From assembly GCA_945957385.1 (NCBI GenBank), contig CAMFKP010000002.1:1-50457 (forward strand): a stretch of 50,457 nt of DNA, read 5' to 3'. Of the stretch, positions 26,180 to 37,674 are shown piece after piece (position 1 is the first letter of the stretch; every line of letters starts with the position of its first letter). Below the pieces are notes generated by a model. The model had not been told where the DNA came from. It did no database searches and saw only the letters and a list, made by a program, of their open reading frames with translations. This stretch comes from an uncultured Aeromonadaceae bacterium. GTDB lineage: Bacteria; Pseudomonadota; Gammaproteobacteria; Enterobacterales; Aeromonadaceae. A program made the translations under genes and the position numbers.

Positions 26180-26920
26180 TTATTGTCGATAACGGTCGAC
26201 CCACATGGCCGTTGCACCACAGATGGCAATTGGCATGATGAATAAATTGAGCAATGGAATAGAGGTAAGCAGGGTGACGAGGACACCAAATGTCATATTG
26301 ACGGTTTTATGCTCACGTAATTGTGCCTGCATGGCATGGAACGGTATTTTGTGATTATCAAAGGGATAATCGCAATATTGTATCGCGGCCATCCAGCCAC
26401 AAAATAACAACCACAGTACTGGGGCTAAGGTTTGCCCCAGTACCGGAACAAAAAATAACAACAAGCAAAACAGTGCACGCGGAAGGAAATATAGGAATTT
26501 CTGCCATTCGCGCAGGAATAACCGAGGAATATCCTTGATAAGCATGCGAATACTCACTTCCTGAGACTGTTGGCCGGTTAATATTTGCTCGACCTGTTCA
26601 GCCAATAGCCCATTAAACGGCGCTGCCAGCCAATTGGCGACCATGCCAAAAATAAAAGAGAAGACCAGTAATATGGTGATGATGGCCAGTGGCCAGAGTA
26701 GATATTGCAGCCAGGATAACCAGCCTGGCAGTAGATTTAGCGCGGCTGCTGATAACTTGTCCAATTCACCGAGCAGCCAATAAAAACAGAGTGAAAACAG
26801 GACGAGATTGGTCAATAGCGGGAATACGACAAATCGGCGCAGCCCAGGTTGGCGGATAAGTGTGAAGCCACTCAGCAAATAGTCAACACCACTGCGGCCT
26901 TTGGTTATTTCATGAACCAT
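26180..26920 (-). CDS. cysZ: Sulfate transporter CysZ
   Basis: Inner-membrane sulfate uptake protein feeding cysteine synthesis. It has 246 residues (E. coli 253) with four strongly hydrophobic regions (about 30-50, 65-95, 140-175, 205-235). Conserved parts are the start SGVDYLLSGFTLIRQPGLRRFV and the middle QYCDYPFDNH. AGGAA precedes the ATG. It is divergent from zipA, as in E. coli, where cysK is also close by. Confidence 0.94.
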   Translation of the reverse strand: MVHEITKGRSGVDYLLSGFTLIRQPGLRRFVVFPLLTNLVLFSLCFYWLLGELDKLSAAALNLLPGWLSWLQYLLWPLAIITILLVFSFIFGMVANWLAAPFNGLLAEQVEQILTGQQSQEVSIRMLIKDIPRLFLREWQKFLYFLPRALFCLLLFFVPVLGQTLAPVLWLLFCGWMAAIQYCDYPFDNHKIPFHAMQAQLREHKTVNMTFGVLVTLLTSIPLLNLFIMPIAICGATAMWVDRYRQ

Positions 26921-27125
26921 GATCTGTTCCTGTAATCAAAAGTGTTACAGATATTACAAACATCGGCTCGATTTGGTAAAGTCATGGCCTGTCTGTGCAG
27001 GTGTTCTGGCATGGTGTCGTCATTGGCACTGATGGCAAGACGCTGACACGGGTCGGGGATGGGCATCAAGGATGTTTGATGTTTCGGCCGGGAACACTCT
27101 GGATAAAGAATAAAGAGAAGCAGCA

Positions 27126-27920
27126 ATGCAGGATTTGCGAATTATTCTGGTCATCATAGGTGCGTTGGCAATTGCCGCACTGGTTATTCACGGATTGTGG
27201 ACGAACAGAAAAAACAAGCGAGTCCCAATCAAAGAGAAACCGCTCGGCCGCGTCAGCGAAAATCGTTATGCCACCTCTGATGAGCCGTCGGACGGTTTCG
27301 ATGCCGATGGTATTGGCAAGGTTCGTGTTGTTTCGCGGCGCCCGGAACCGAGTAAACCCGCCTCAAAACAGTGGAATCAGAACCACAAGGTGGAACCTGA
27401 ACTATTGATGCCGCAAATGACCGCCACGGACGACGAGCCGGTCGTGGTAGCGGACGCGCCAGCACCGGCAATCGCACCCGTTACACCGCCGGTGCGTGAA
27501 AAATGCTGGAGTGATTACTATCAGGTCAACATCATGGCGCGAGAGGGCTTTCAGCTGGACGGCCAGGATCTGTTATTTGTCCTGAAAAAATTAGGTTTCA
27601 AGTACGGTGAGATGAACATTTTCCACCGCCATCTGGAAGCGGACGGTCAGGGTGAGGTGTTATTCAGCTTGGCCAACATGGTCAAGCCGGGAACGTTTGA
27701 CCCAGCCCGTATGTCTCACTTCTATACCCCAGGGGTCAGTCTGTTTATGGAGTTGCCTGCGCCGGGACGCGCCGAGGCCCATTTGCGACTGATGATGCAG
27801 GCTGCAGACAAGTTATCGGCCGAGCTGGATGCGCTGGTGATGGACAGAGAGCGCAAGCCCTTGACTGAAATGGCCTATAACCAGTATCTGGCCGAGGTTC
27901 GTGCCTACGACCAACCCTGA
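27126..27920 (+). CDS. zipA: Cell division protein ZipA
   Basis: Bitopic inner-membrane protein that tethers FtsZ to the membrane at midcell. It has 264 residues (E. coli 328); the central proline/charged linker is shorter. An N-terminal membrane anchor (about 5-25, IILVIIGALAIAALVIHGLW) is followed by a basic patch, the linker (about 30-125) and the C-terminal FtsZ-binding domain (about 128-264, with SDYYQVNIMAREGF, KYGEMNIFHRH and SLANMVKPGTFD). Start supported by AGAGAAG. ligA follows by 83 bases, with a hairpin between. Confidence 0.95.
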   Translation: MQDLRIILVIIGALAIAALVIHGLWTNRKNKRVPIKEKPLGRVSENRYATSDEPSDGFDADGIGKVRVVSRRPEPSKPASKQWNQNHKVEPELLMPQMTATDDEPVVVADAPAPAIAPVTPPVREKCWSDYYQVNIMAREGFQLDGQDLLFVLKKLGFKYGEMNIFHRHLEADGQGEVLFSLANMVKPGTFDPARMSHFYTPGVSLFMELPAPGRAEAHLRLMMQAADKLSAELDALVMDRERKPLTEMAYNQYLAEVRAYDQP

Positions 27921-27950
27921 CCGAGTCTGTGCGTCTCGACCTCGACAAAG

Positions 27951-27975
27951 TGCGGCTCAGGCCGCATTTTGTGTT
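27951..27975 (+). terminator. Terminator-like hairpin between zipA and ligA
   Basis: Six-base stem TGCGGC/GCCGCA with loop TCAG, followed by TTTTGTGTTT. Weak to moderate; it may only reduce ligA transcription from zipA. Confidence 0.55.
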
Positions 27976-27997
27976 TCTGAGTCTTAAGGATGGATGA

Positions 27998-30052
<2,055 letters not shown>

Positions 30053-30070
30053 TTCGCGATGGCCATAACA

Positions 30071-30101
30071 AAAAAGCCCGGGCAATCTGCCCGGGCTTTT
30101 T
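30071..30101. terminator. Bidirectional terminator between ligA and mltD
   Basis: Fourteen-base stem AAAAAGCCCGGGCA/TGCCCGGGCTTTTT with a three-base loop. Confidence 0.92.
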
Positions 30102-30131
30102 ACAGTAATATTTTGCAGTTGAACCGTTCGA

Positions 30132-31526
30132 TCAGGCACCACTGCGTTTTTCATTGATAACCAGTTTCTGACCTGGTTTCAGACTATGACGGTTGCCAAG
30201 ACTATTCCAGCGCACCAGATCGTCGACTGATACCTCAAACTGCTGGGCAATGGACGAGAGTGAATCACCACGACGGACCTCATAGGCACGCCCCTTACGA
30301 GCGCTGAGGGCATTGGTTTGCAGCTTCAAGACCTGGCCTGGTTTGAGTGACTTGCTGGCGTTACGATTCCAGCTTAGTAACTGCTGTTTGGTAATGCCGT
30401 GAGCTTTGCTGATGCTCCACAGGTTGTCACCGGGTTGCACCTTGTACTCGATGACTCGCGGCTGACGCTTACCGGAACTTTTGCTCCTGCGCTCCTCGGC
30501 CACCATCAAATGGTCATCTTCACCTGGCAGCACGAATTGTTCACCTGGCTTCAGGCGTTGCTGACGCGGTAGCTCAGCTAATGCCAATTCGAGTTCGCGC
30601 GCACCACGTTTGGGCACCAACAAGTGTTGGGGACCATTGCTGGCAGTGCTGTTACGCAGGTAACCAGGATTGAGTCGTTTCAGCTCATCGGTGCTGATCC
30701 CGGCCATGTCGGCCACAACAGCGAGAGAAACTTGGCCGCCAGCGTCAATCAATTGCCATTGTTGGCGATTGGGGTGTGTCGGCAACTTGACGCCATATTG
30801 GTCGGCATTCTTGATGATATCGGCCAACGCCAGCAGACGTGGCACATATTCTGTAGTTTGGCGAGGCAGATTCAACGACCAGAAGTCGCCGTTCTTACCC
30901 TGCCGCATGCTTTGATCCACCGCTTTTTGAATACGTCCTTCACCGGCATTGTACGCAGCTATGGCATGAAACCAGTTACCGTTGAAGTCACCATGCAATT
31001 TTTCCAGATAATCCAACGCGGCCATGGTGGAGGCATGGATATCTTTGCGACCGTCATACCAGTAGTCACGCTTCAAACCATAACGCTGACCGGTTCCCGG
31101 AGTGAATTGCCACAAGCCAACCGCATTGCTGGGGGAGCGAGCGTTGGGGTTATAAGCGCTTTCAACGATGGGCAGCAGTACCAGCTCCATCGGCATATTG
31201 CGTTTATCCAGCTCTTCCATGACCAGATAGAGGTAGGGAGCAGCGCGTTCGGTAACCGAGGTGAGGTAGCGGGGGTGGTTCAGGTACCAATTCCGGTAGG
31301 CGATGACATCGGCCTGCTGGGGGATCTCCATCTGCATGCTTTGGCTAGCACGTTGCCAGACGGTGAGGCGTGCGTCCTCTGCCGATCGATCAAGTGCCGA
31401 GCGTGCGCTCGGGGCTGTTTGCATCGTCGGTTGATCGTCGGTTGCCACCTCATTCTGCGAGGTCAAAGTCTGGCAACCCGCGAGCAACATAGAGGCTAAT
31501 ACAGCCAGTTGTAGCTTCTTGTTCAT
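30132..31526 (-). CDS. mltD: Membrane-bound lytic murein transglycosylase D
   Basis: Outer-membrane lipoprotein that cuts the glycan strands of peptidoglycan, leaving 1,6-anhydro ends. It has 464 residues (E. coli 452). The lipobox LLAGC puts lipidation at Cys18. The SLT domain (about 95-235) has the catalytic Glu in LLPIVESAYNPNARSPS and the motif GLWQFTPGTGQRYGL. Two C-terminal LysM repeats start at YKVQPGDNLWSISK and YEVRRGDSLSSIAQ, with a weaker LysM-like stretch before them (KRLNPGYLR...LKPGEQFVLPG). It follows gloB on the same strand, as in E. coli. Confidence 0.97.
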   Translation of the reverse strand: MNKKLQLAVLASMLLAGCQTLTSQNEVATDDQPTMQTAPSARSALDRSAEDARLTVWQRASQSMQMEIPQQADVIAYRNWYLNHPRYLTSVTERAAPYLYLVMEELDKRNMPMELVLLPIVESAYNPNARSPSNAVGLWQFTPGTGQRYGLKRDYWYDGRKDIHASTMAALDYLEKLHGDFNGNWFHAIAAYNAGEGRIQKAVDQSMRQGKNGDFWSLNLPRQTTEYVPRLLALADIIKNADQYGVKLPTHPNRQQWQLIDAGGQVSLAVVADMAGISTDELKRLNPGYLRNSTASNGPQHLLVPKRGARELELALAELPRQQRLKPGEQFVLPGEDDHLMVAEERRSKSSGKRQPRVIEYKVQPGDNLWSISKAHGITKQQLLSWNRNASKSLKPGQVLKLQTNALSARKGRAYEVRRGDSLSSIAQQFEVSVDDLVRWNSLGNRHSLKPGQKLVINEKRSGA

Positions 31527-31622
31527 CCAGTTTTCATCCTGTGGTTAGGCGGCCGATGGTAAGGGTGATCGAAAACCAGATCAACCAATGCAAGCTTTAT
31601 GCTCATTTATTGCACCGAGTGG

Positions 31623-32393
31623 TCAAAGATTATTCTTTTTTTCCCTAAGAATGGCAAAGACCTGGATCTCATTTTCACAGATTTGGCCGGCCTGTATTTC
31701 CGCCCATGCCCGGACATCGGTCACATTTGTGCGCAAAAAAACATTGGTTTCCAGCTCTGTAGCCATGGTGGAGGGCAGCGAAGGCACACCCTGTTGCCGT
31801 AGTTTGCTGACCTGCTGCATACGGGATAGGGTGTTTGGGTTATCTGGCTCGATGAGCAGGCAGAATTTCAGATTGGCTTGTGTGTATTCATGGGCGCAAA
31901 AGACCTGCGTCTCGGGAGGGAGTTGTTTTAAGCGTTGTAGTGAATTGAACAGCTGCTCGGCTGTGCCATCGAGTAATCTGCCACAGCCGCCTGAAAACAG
32001 CGTATCACCACAAAACAACATTCCTTTACCGTAGTAGGCGATGTGATCTTGGGTATGTCCAGGCAGATGCAAAATCTGTAGTGTCAGCGCCAAGGCATCG
32101 AGTGTCAGTTCATCACCCTCATCGACGATCTGGACAAAGTGCTGGCAGTGCGGAAGCGGCGAGGGGGCAAAAATGCGAGCCTCGGGCCAAGCGGCCAGTA
32201 ACGCGTCGATGCCATCGACATGGTCATGATGCAGGTGGGTGATCAAGATGGCATCGAGTGACAAATTGCCTGCTGTGAGACGAGACAATACCGGCGCTGC
32301 ATCACCCGGATCGACAACCACGGCATGATTTCCTTTTTTAATCAGCCAGATATAGTTATCGTTGCGAGCAGGAATCGTCATAACCTGTAACAT
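31623..32393 (-). CDS. gloB: Hydroxyacylglutathione hydrolase (glyoxalase II)
   Basis: Hydrolyses S-lactoylglutathione to lactate and glutathione, the second step of methylglyoxal detoxification. From ATG 32393 (GAGGG ribosome site) it has 256 residues (E. coli 251); the track-length extension upstream overlaps the divergent promoter. It is a metallo-beta-lactamase fold: His53, His55, Asp57 and His58 in THLHHDHVDG, then LPGHTQDHIAYY, FCGDTLFSGGCGR and CAHEYT. Confidence 0.97.
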   Translation of the reverse strand: MLQVMTIPARNDNYIWLIKKGNHAVVVDPGDAAPVLSRLTAGNLSLDAILITHLHHDHVDGIDALLAAWPEARIFAPSPLPHCQHFVQIVDEGDELTLDALALTLQILHLPGHTQDHIAYYGKGMLFCGDTLFSGGCGRLLDGTAEQLFNSLQRLKQLPPETQVFCAHEYTQANLKFCLLIEPDNPNTLSRMQQVSKLRQQGVPSLPSTMATELETNVFLRTNVTDVRAWAEIQAGQICENEIQVFAILREKKNNL

Positions 32394-32452
32394 GATCAAC
32401 CCTCGTATGATTCGGGAGTGCGAAAGCAGCACTCTAGCAGAGAGGAGCTGCC

Positions 32453-33169
32453 GTGAAACCTGCCTTGACACGTCGAACCATCAAAGCGCCGTTGCATTGG
32501 ACGGAGTTGCCGATGGGAGAATGGCTGGCTGCCGAGATACAGGAGCGCCTCAATCTTTGGTGTCCACAATTATTTGGGTACCACCTGCTAAAGCTTGGAG
32601 CCTTGAGCAGTGAACTGTCGTGCCGCTGCTCATCCATTCGGCATCAAAGCGCGTTGGCTGTGGAGGGAGAGCGGTTGTCCTTGTGTGGTGAATTGGGCGC
32701 CTTGCCGATCCGCGATGGGGCGATCGATGTCTGTTTGTTGGCCCATGCGCTGGATTATTGTGCCGATCCGCATCAGGTGCTTCGCGAGGTGGATCGCGTG
32801 CTGACCAATGATGGTTGGGTCATTATCAGTGGTTTTAATCCCCATAGCCTGGTTGGACTCGGGCGCTGGATCCCGTCGTTGCGCCAGCGACAACCCTGGC
32901 ACGCCCGGATGTTTGCTCCGGCCCGGATCCGGGACTGGCTGGAGTTGCTGGGCTTTGAGATGGTGCAGTGTGAACTGTTCGGTTTCAGCAGCTTTTCCGG
33001 AAATAGCCGTATCCACTGGTGGCGCGAGAATCTGGGGCGCGATTACGTTCCTTACCTGGCGTCCGTCTATGTGCTGGCGGCCCGGAAGCGGACTGTGCCA
33101 TTGACCTTGGAGCCGCAGCGTGCCTGGCGCCGCAAACCGATTATTGTTCCAGGGATGGCAAGAATATGA
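32453..33169 (+). CDS. yafS: SAM-dependent methyltransferase-like protein YafS
   Basis: Methyltransf_11-type protein; substrate unknown. It has 238 residues (E. coli YafS about 240). It keeps ALPIRDGAIDVCLLAHALDY and LREVDRVLTNDGWVIISGFNP, the second half of a Rossmann methyltransferase, but the usual glycine-rich SAM loop is degenerate (HLLKLGALSSEL), which may be the norm for this family. The start is GTG with AGAGGAG six bases upstream. It sits between gloB and rnhA-dnaQ, as in E. coli. Confidence 0.88.
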   Translation: MKPALTRRTIKAPLHWTELPMGEWLAAEIQERLNLWCPQLFGYHLLKLGALSSELSCRCSSIRHQSALAVEGERLSLCGELGALPIRDGAIDVCLLAHALDYCADPHQVLREVDRVLTNDGWVIISGFNPHSLVGLGRWIPSLRQRQPWHARMFAPARIRDWLELLGFEMVQCELFGFSSFSGNSRIHWWRENLGRDYVPYLASVYVLAARKRTVPLTLEPQRAWRRKPIIVPGMARI

Positions 33170-33171
33170 AC

Positions 33172-33642
33172 TTAGGCTTCCGGCCGATAGCCTGTATCTT
33201 CCAGCTGCGGTGACTGGCTGGCGGCCTCTCTTGCTAACACATCACAGCGCTCATTCTCATCATGTCCCGAGTGCCCTTTGACCCAATGCCAGGTGACCTG
33301 ATGTCGCTGTACCTGCAGATCCAGTTGCTGCCAGAGATCTACATTTTTTACCGGTTTCTTGTCAGCCGTCAGCCAGCCCCGCCGTTTCCAGTTCTGGATC
33401 CATTGGGTGATGCCTTGCCGTACGTACTGACTGTCCGTGGTCAGGCTGACGGTACAGCTTTCTTGTAAGGCGCTCAATCCGGCAATCGCCGCCATTAGTT
33501 CCATACGATTATTGGTGGTCAGTCGGTATCCTTGCGCGAGCTCTTTTCTATGCTCCCGATACAGCAAGACCACACCATAACCACCTGGCCCCGGATTTCC
33601 GAGACATGAGCCATCAGTATAAAGAGAGACCTGTTTTAACAT
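33172..33642 (-). CDS. rnhA: Ribonuclease HI
   Basis: Degrades the RNA strand of RNA-DNA hybrids. From ATG 33642 it has 156 residues (E. coli 155). The catalytic carboxylates Asp10 ([11 protein letters not shown]), Glu48 ([10 protein letters not shown]) and Asp70 ([11 protein letters not shown]) and the handle region QNWKRRGW are present, with the last Asp in [11 protein letters not shown]. The ribosome site is weak. It converges on yafS (stops two bases apart) and is divergent from dnaQ with only 48 bases between starts. Confidence 0.97.
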   Translation of the reverse strand: MLKQVSLYTDGSCLGNPGPGGYGVVLLYREHRKELAQGYRLTTNNRMELMAAIAGLSALQESCTVSLTTDSQYVRQGITQWIQNWKRRGWLTADKKPVKNVDLWQQLDLQVQRHQVTWHWVKGHSGHDENERCDVLAREAASQSPQLEDTGYRPEA

Positions 33643-33690
33643 CGCTTGTCGGATAGAATGGGATTTTGGCCCGCAGTCTGACATAAAAGC
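33643..33690. promoter_or_regulatory. Shared divergent promoter region rnhA/dnaQ
   Basis: Only 48 bases separate the two start codons, so the promoters must overlap each other or the genes, as in E. coli. I cannot place individual boxes with confidence. Confidence 0.4.
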
Positions 33691-34449
33691 ATGATGAACC
33701 CAAACTCCAGCCCTAGCGTAGGACGCCAAGTCATACTCGATACTGAAACCACAGGTATGAATCAGAGTGGTGGCGCCCATTATCTTGGGCATCGCATCAT
33801 CGAAATAGGTTGTGTCGAGGTCATCAACCGCCGTCTTACCGGCCGTCATTTTCATGCCTATCTGAAACCGGATCGTTTAGTCGACGAAGAAGCGATTCGC
33901 GTCCATGGCATTACGGATGCGTTTTTAAGAGACAAACCGTCGTTTGCTGAAAAAGCGGATGAGTTCATTGAGTTCATCCGTGGGGCGGAGTTGGTTATTC
34001 ACAATGCCCCCTTCGACGTTGGCTTCATGGACTATGAGTTTGAGCTCCTGGGACGGCGCCTGAAAACTCGCGAGATCTGCTCGGTGACCGATACCCTGGT
34101 GATGGCAAGAAAGCTATTCCCGGGAAAACGAAATAGCCTTGATGCGCTGTGTTCCCGTTATGACATCGATAATAGCCACCGCACACTGCACGGCGCCTTG
34201 CTCGACGCCGAAATATTGGCTGATGTCTATTTGTTGATGACCGGTGGCCAGACTCGCCTCGAGTTGGCGATGGCAGAGCAACAATCAGCAGATAATCACA
34301 TGGGTCAGGAGCAAGGTTTAATAAGAGATAACCGCCCGTTGCGAATTATTATGGCAAATGATGACGAATTGGCGGCGCATGAAAAACGGTTGGACTTGGT
34401 GCAAAAAAAAGGTGGACGTTGCCTGTGGCGTGAAGAACCCTCGATATGA
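33691..34449 (+). CDS. dnaQ: DNA polymerase III epsilon subunit (3'-5' proofreading exonuclease)
   Basis: Proofreading subunit of the replicase core. It has 252 residues (E. coli 243). Exo I LDTETTG (Asp17, Glu19), Exo [13 protein letters not shown] and Exo [18 protein letters not shown] (His, Asp) are intact. Downstream, QTRLELA fits the beta-clamp-binding motif of epsilon, and the C-terminal tail that binds alpha follows. Two successive ATG codons at 33691 and 33694 are possible starts; neither has a good ribosome site, and the N-terminus is about five residues longer than in E. coli. Confidence 0.97.
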   Translation: MMNPNSSPSVGRQVILDTETTGMNQSGGAHYLGHRIIEIGCVEVINRRLTGRHFHAYLKPDRLVDEEAIRVHGITDAFLRDKPSFAEKADEFIEFIRGAELVIHNAPFDVGFMDYEFELLGRRLKTREICSVTDTLVMARKLFPGKRNSLDALCSRYDIDNSHRTLHGALLDAEILADVYLLMTGGQTRLELAMAEQQSADNHMGQEQGLIRDNRPLRIIMANDDELAAHEKRLDLVQKKGGRCLWREEPSI

Positions 34450-34463
34450 ATTAAATTCCAAAT

Positions 34464-34490
34464 AAAAAAGCCGGATTGCCGGCTTTTTTA
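34464..34490. terminator. Bidirectional terminator between dnaQ and the HD-GYP gene
   Basis: Stem AAAAAAGCCGG/CCGGCTTTTTT with loop ATTG. Confidence 0.9.
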
Positions 34491-34509
34491 TTTGATGTGA
34501 GGTTGTTAA

Positions 34510-36060
34510 TTATTCGCCCTGAAATTCATCTTTGTAGGTGTCACGAATAGCGAGAAAATGTTCAAGGTTTTCCAGCATTAAATCAACCAGGGCTGGATCG
34601 AAATGACGACCCCGCTCTTCGCTTATCAGCGAGAGGATTTTATCCAGTGGCCAAGCTCGCTTATAACAACGATCGGAACCGAGCGCATCAAAGACATCAA
34701 CCAGTGCGGTGATCCGGCCTTCGAGCGGTATCATCATGCCAGACAAGCCTTGCGGGTAGCCGCTGCCATCCCACTTCTCGTGGTGATTCAGCGCAATCTG
34801 CGAGGCAACCTGGAATAGCTCGATATCCGAACCCGATAACATGTCGTAGCCGATCTGTGCATGGGTTTTCATGATCTCCCATTCACTGGCATCCAGCTTG
34901 CCTGGTTTATGCAGCACAGCATCGGGAATACCAATTTTACCGATGTCATGTAATGGTGATGCGCGTTTTAGTAATTCAGCCTTGTCATCGCTGAGACCTA
35001 ATAATTTTGCAAAAAGTTCGCAATATAATGCAACGCGTTTTACATGCAACCCTGATTCTTTGGAACGCGTTTCGACTATTTCACCAATACGATAGATAAT
35101 TTCGCGCTGATTATCGGCGAGTAATTCATTCAGACGAATATTCTCCAGCGCGATAATAATGTTTTCGGTAAATAGATTCAGCAGATAGGTATCCATCTGA
35201 CTGAGTGGACGTGTACCTTCAATATGAAAAATAAGACTATGGCGCGGGTTATTGCAGTAAATAACTAATTCATTATCGCGATATACATTTTGCCGTTGGC
35301 GCATTGCCTCCATGACGACTGCACTCGGCGGAACTTGTTCGCCTTCGCCACCAGCCAACAGCACCGTATTACTGAGCATGGTTTCCAGTGTACTGTTACG
35401 TAGCTCATACGCATTGTGGCGCAGCGTATACAGGCTGCTTTCCTCCAATGCGAGCAGCGCGCCAAGTTGCTCCAGAGTCCCTTCGGCAAATTGCTTCAGC
35501 GCCTGTTTTTCAAAGATCCCTTTGGACGCCGCTATGACCTTTTCCAGGCCGCGTCGATGATGTTCCAGTGTGCGGATGTCACGGTATGAGCGCAGGCTGG
35601 CTCGGATCAGGGTTCTGAGTTTTTGCGAGGTGAGTTCGGTCTTATCCTTGTAATCATTGATGTCATAATTGGCGACCACATCATCTTCCGGCGCCTGTCC
35701 AGGTTGGCCGGTGCGGAGCACAATGCGTACATACGGATTACGTAGCACATCGCGGACATGCTTGACGACGTTCAGCCCGGCATTGTCCGTTTCCATCACC
35801 ACGTCGAGCAGGATCAAGGCGATATCAGGCTCATGGGCCATGATCATCACCGCCTCATCGCCGGTATAAGCATGCAAAAAATCGATCGGCCGATTATCGA
35901 ACTCGAACTGGGCCAACGTCATTTTGGTGATGCGGTGGACTTCGGGTTCATCATCGACAATCAGCACTTTCCAGCCTTCCCGCAGGTGGCTGGTTACCTC
36001 GTGCTCGTCATCGACGATTAGAATTTCATCATCCATTTGCACCGTCTCACTTCGCATCAT
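34510..36060 (-). CDS. Response regulator with DUF3369 and HD-GYP domains (c-di-GMP phosphodiesterase)
   Basis: Predicted phospho-regulated hydrolase of cyclic di-GMP, so likely to affect motility or biofilm. From ATG 36060 (AAAGGG, nine bases) it has 516 residues; ATG 36036 is the alternative. A receiver (about 25-150) has acceptor Asp in LILLDVVMETDNAG and Lys in YKDKTEL. A DUF3369 middle part (about 160-330) follows, then HD-GYP (about 340-500) with SPLHDIGKIGIPD, NHHEKWDGSGYPQGL and DVFDALGSDRCYK, all key residues present. The N-terminus has two copies of LIVDDExEV about 20 residues apart. No cognate kinase is next to it; it lies alone between dnaQ and gmhA. Confidence 0.92.
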   Translation of the reverse strand: MMRSETVQMDDEILIVDDEHEVTSHLREGWKVLIVDDEPEVHRITKMTLAQFEFDNRPIDFLHAYTGDEAVMIMAHEPDIALILLDVVMETDNAGLNVVKHVRDVLRNPYVRIVLRTGQPGQAPEDDVVANYDINDYKDKTELTSQKLRTLIRASLRSYRDIRTLEHHRRGLEKVIAASKGIFEKQALKQFAEGTLEQLGALLALEESSLYTLRHNAYELRNSTLETMLSNTVLLAGGEGEQVPPSAVVMEAMRQRQNVYRDNELVIYCNNPRHSLIFHIEGTRPLSQMDTYLLNLFTENIIIALENIRLNELLADNQREIIYRIGEIVETRSKESGLHVKRVALYCELFAKLLGLSDDKAELLKRASPLHDIGKIGIPDAVLHKPGKLDASEWEIMKTHAQIGYDMLSGSDIELFQVASQIALNHHEKWDGSGYPQGLSGMMIPLEGRITALVDVFDALGSDRCYKRAWPLDKILSLISEERGRHFDPALVDLMLENLEHFLAIRDTYKDEFQGE

Positions 36061-36222
36061 TCTGTATGGCCCTTTAATCATATAAAAAGATTTCAATAAA
36101 AAAAGCGGGCAACAGACTCATGTCTCCGATCTGTGTAAAAGGCAACATAATCGGTTTTTGAGGTTGGCTGACTGGCAACGCATCCTGTGTCAGAATGCTT
36201 GCAAAAACATGCAAGGGTCAAC

Positions 36223-36810
36223 ATGTATCTTGAACTGATTCAATCCGAGTTGTCAGACGCCGCCAAGGTTTTGCATACCTTTATTTCAGACGACACAAAT
36301 CTGAAGAAAATTGAACAGGCTGCGCAGTTAATGGCGAAAGTGCTGCATCAGGACGGCAAGATCCTCTCATGTGGCAATGGTGGATCGCATTGTGATGCCA
36401 TGCATTTCGCGGAGGAGCTGACAGGGCGTTATCGTGAAAATCGGCCTGGTTATGCAGGCATCGCCATCTCAGATCCCAGCCATTTATCCTGTGTGAGCAA
36501 TGACTTTGGCTATGAGTTTGTCTTTTCTCGCTATTTGGAGGCCGTTGGCCGACGCGGCGATGTGCTGCTGGCGATCTCGACCAGTGGTAATTCAGCCAAT
36601 GTGTTGCGAGCTATGCAGGTGGCGAAAGAAAAAGGCATCCACTGTGTGGCGTTAACCGGAAAAGATGGCGGCAAGATGGCGGCAATGGCAGACGTGGAAA
36701 TCCGCGTTCCTCATTTTGGTTACGCCGACCGCATTCAAGAGGTTCACATCAAAGTTATCCATCTACTGATTCAACTGATTGAGTTGGAGATGGAGCGCAT
36801 CGGTAAGTGA
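36223..36810 (+). CDS. gmhA: Phosphoheptose isomerase (sedoheptulose 7-phosphate isomerase)
   Basis: First step of ADP-heptose synthesis for the LPS inner core. From ATG 36223 it has 195 residues (E. coli 192); AAGGG lies six bases before, while the upstream frame start lacks support. The SIS domain has [35 protein letters not shown] and [10 protein letters not shown], with the zinc/active-site end [16 protein letters not shown]. yafJ follows after 15 bases, as in E. coli. Confidence 0.97.
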   Translation: MYLELIQSELSDAAKVLHTFISDDTNLKKIEQAAQLMAKVLHQDGKILSCGNGGSHCDAMHFAEELTGRYRENRPGYAGIAISDPSHLSCVSNDFGYEFVFSRYLEAVGRRGDVLLAISTSGNSANVLRAMQVAKEKGIHCVALTGKDGGKMAAMADVEIRVPHFGYADRIQEVHIKVIHLLIQLIELEMERIGK

Positions 36811-36825
36811 GCGGAGGGACTCAGC

Positions 36826-37611
36826 ATGTGTGAATTACTGGGGTTGAGTGCCAACGTGCCGACGGATATCTGCTTCAGCTTTACCGGGTTGATGCAACGC
36901 GGTGGTAAAACGGGCCCGCATCGTGATGGCTGGGGCATCACCTTTTATGAAGGAAAGGGCTGTCGCACATTTAAAGATCCGATGCCAAGTTGTCAGTCGA
37001 GAATCGCGCAACTGGTGCAGGAGTATCCGATCAAGAGCTGCGCCATTGTCAGCCATATTCGGCAGGCTAACCGTGGTGCAGTGGCGTTGGAGAACACCCA
37101 TCCGTTTACTCGGGAGCTCTGGGGGCGATACTGGACCTTTGCGCATAACGGACAGCTGACCGAGCATGAAACACTGGATACCGGGCGTTTTTGGCCGGTG
37201 GGACAGACAGACAGTGAGCGCGCCTTTTGCTGGTTGCTTAATCGTATGGAGTCCAGTTATCCGACGCCTCCTGCGGATATGACGCCGCTATTTCATGCCA
37301 TGGCTGCGTGGTGCCGGGAGCTCAGTGGGCTGGGGGTTTTCAATCTCTTGCTGACGGATGGTGAATATGTCATGACCTATTGTTCGACCCAGTTGCACTG
37401 GTTGACGCGTCGTGCACCATTTGGTCAGGCACAGTTGCTGGACGAAGATGTCACCATTGATTTCCAACAAGAAACAACCCCCAATGACGTGGTGAGTGTC
37501 ATCGCGACACAGCCGCTGACACAGAATGAGTCCTGGCACCGGATGCAGTCAGGTGAGTTCAACCTGTTTCATTATGGAGAGCGGGTTCTCAACGGGGTAG
37601 CTGCCAGCTGA
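36826..37611 (+). CDS. yafJ: Class II glutamine amidotransferase-like protein YafJ
   Basis: Ntn-hydrolase of the glutamine amidotransferase type; substrate not established. It has 261 residues (E. coli 255). The N-terminal nucleophile Cys2 (MCELLGLSANVP) is intact, with GGKTGPHRDGWG, HIRQANRG, NTHPF and FAHNGQL, the oxyanion Asn-Gly. No synthase domain is fused. GGAGG lies 10 bases before the ATG; it is in an operon with gmhA. Confidence 0.95.
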   Translation: MCELLGLSANVPTDICFSFTGLMQRGGKTGPHRDGWGITFYEGKGCRTFKDPMPSCQSRIAQLVQEYPIKSCAIVSHIRQANRGAVALENTHPFTRELWGRYWTFAHNGQLTEHETLDTGRFWPVGQTDSERAFCWLLNRMESSYPTPPADMTPLFHAMAAWCRELSGLGVFNLLLTDGEYVMTYCSTQLHWLTRRAPFGQAQLLDEDVTIDFQQETTPNDVVSVIATQPLTQNESWHRMQSGEFNLFHYGERVLNGVAAS

Positions 37612-37629
37612 GGTGAATTGATTAAGAAA

Positions 37630-37657
37630 AAGGGAGCCAAGGCTCCCTTCTTTTTTC
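37630..37657. terminator. Bidirectional terminator between yafJ and purN
   Basis: Stem AAGGGAGC/GCTCCCTT with loop CAAG; A run before and T run after. Confidence 0.88.
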
Positions 37658-37674
37658 GCAAACTTAGTCGCTGG

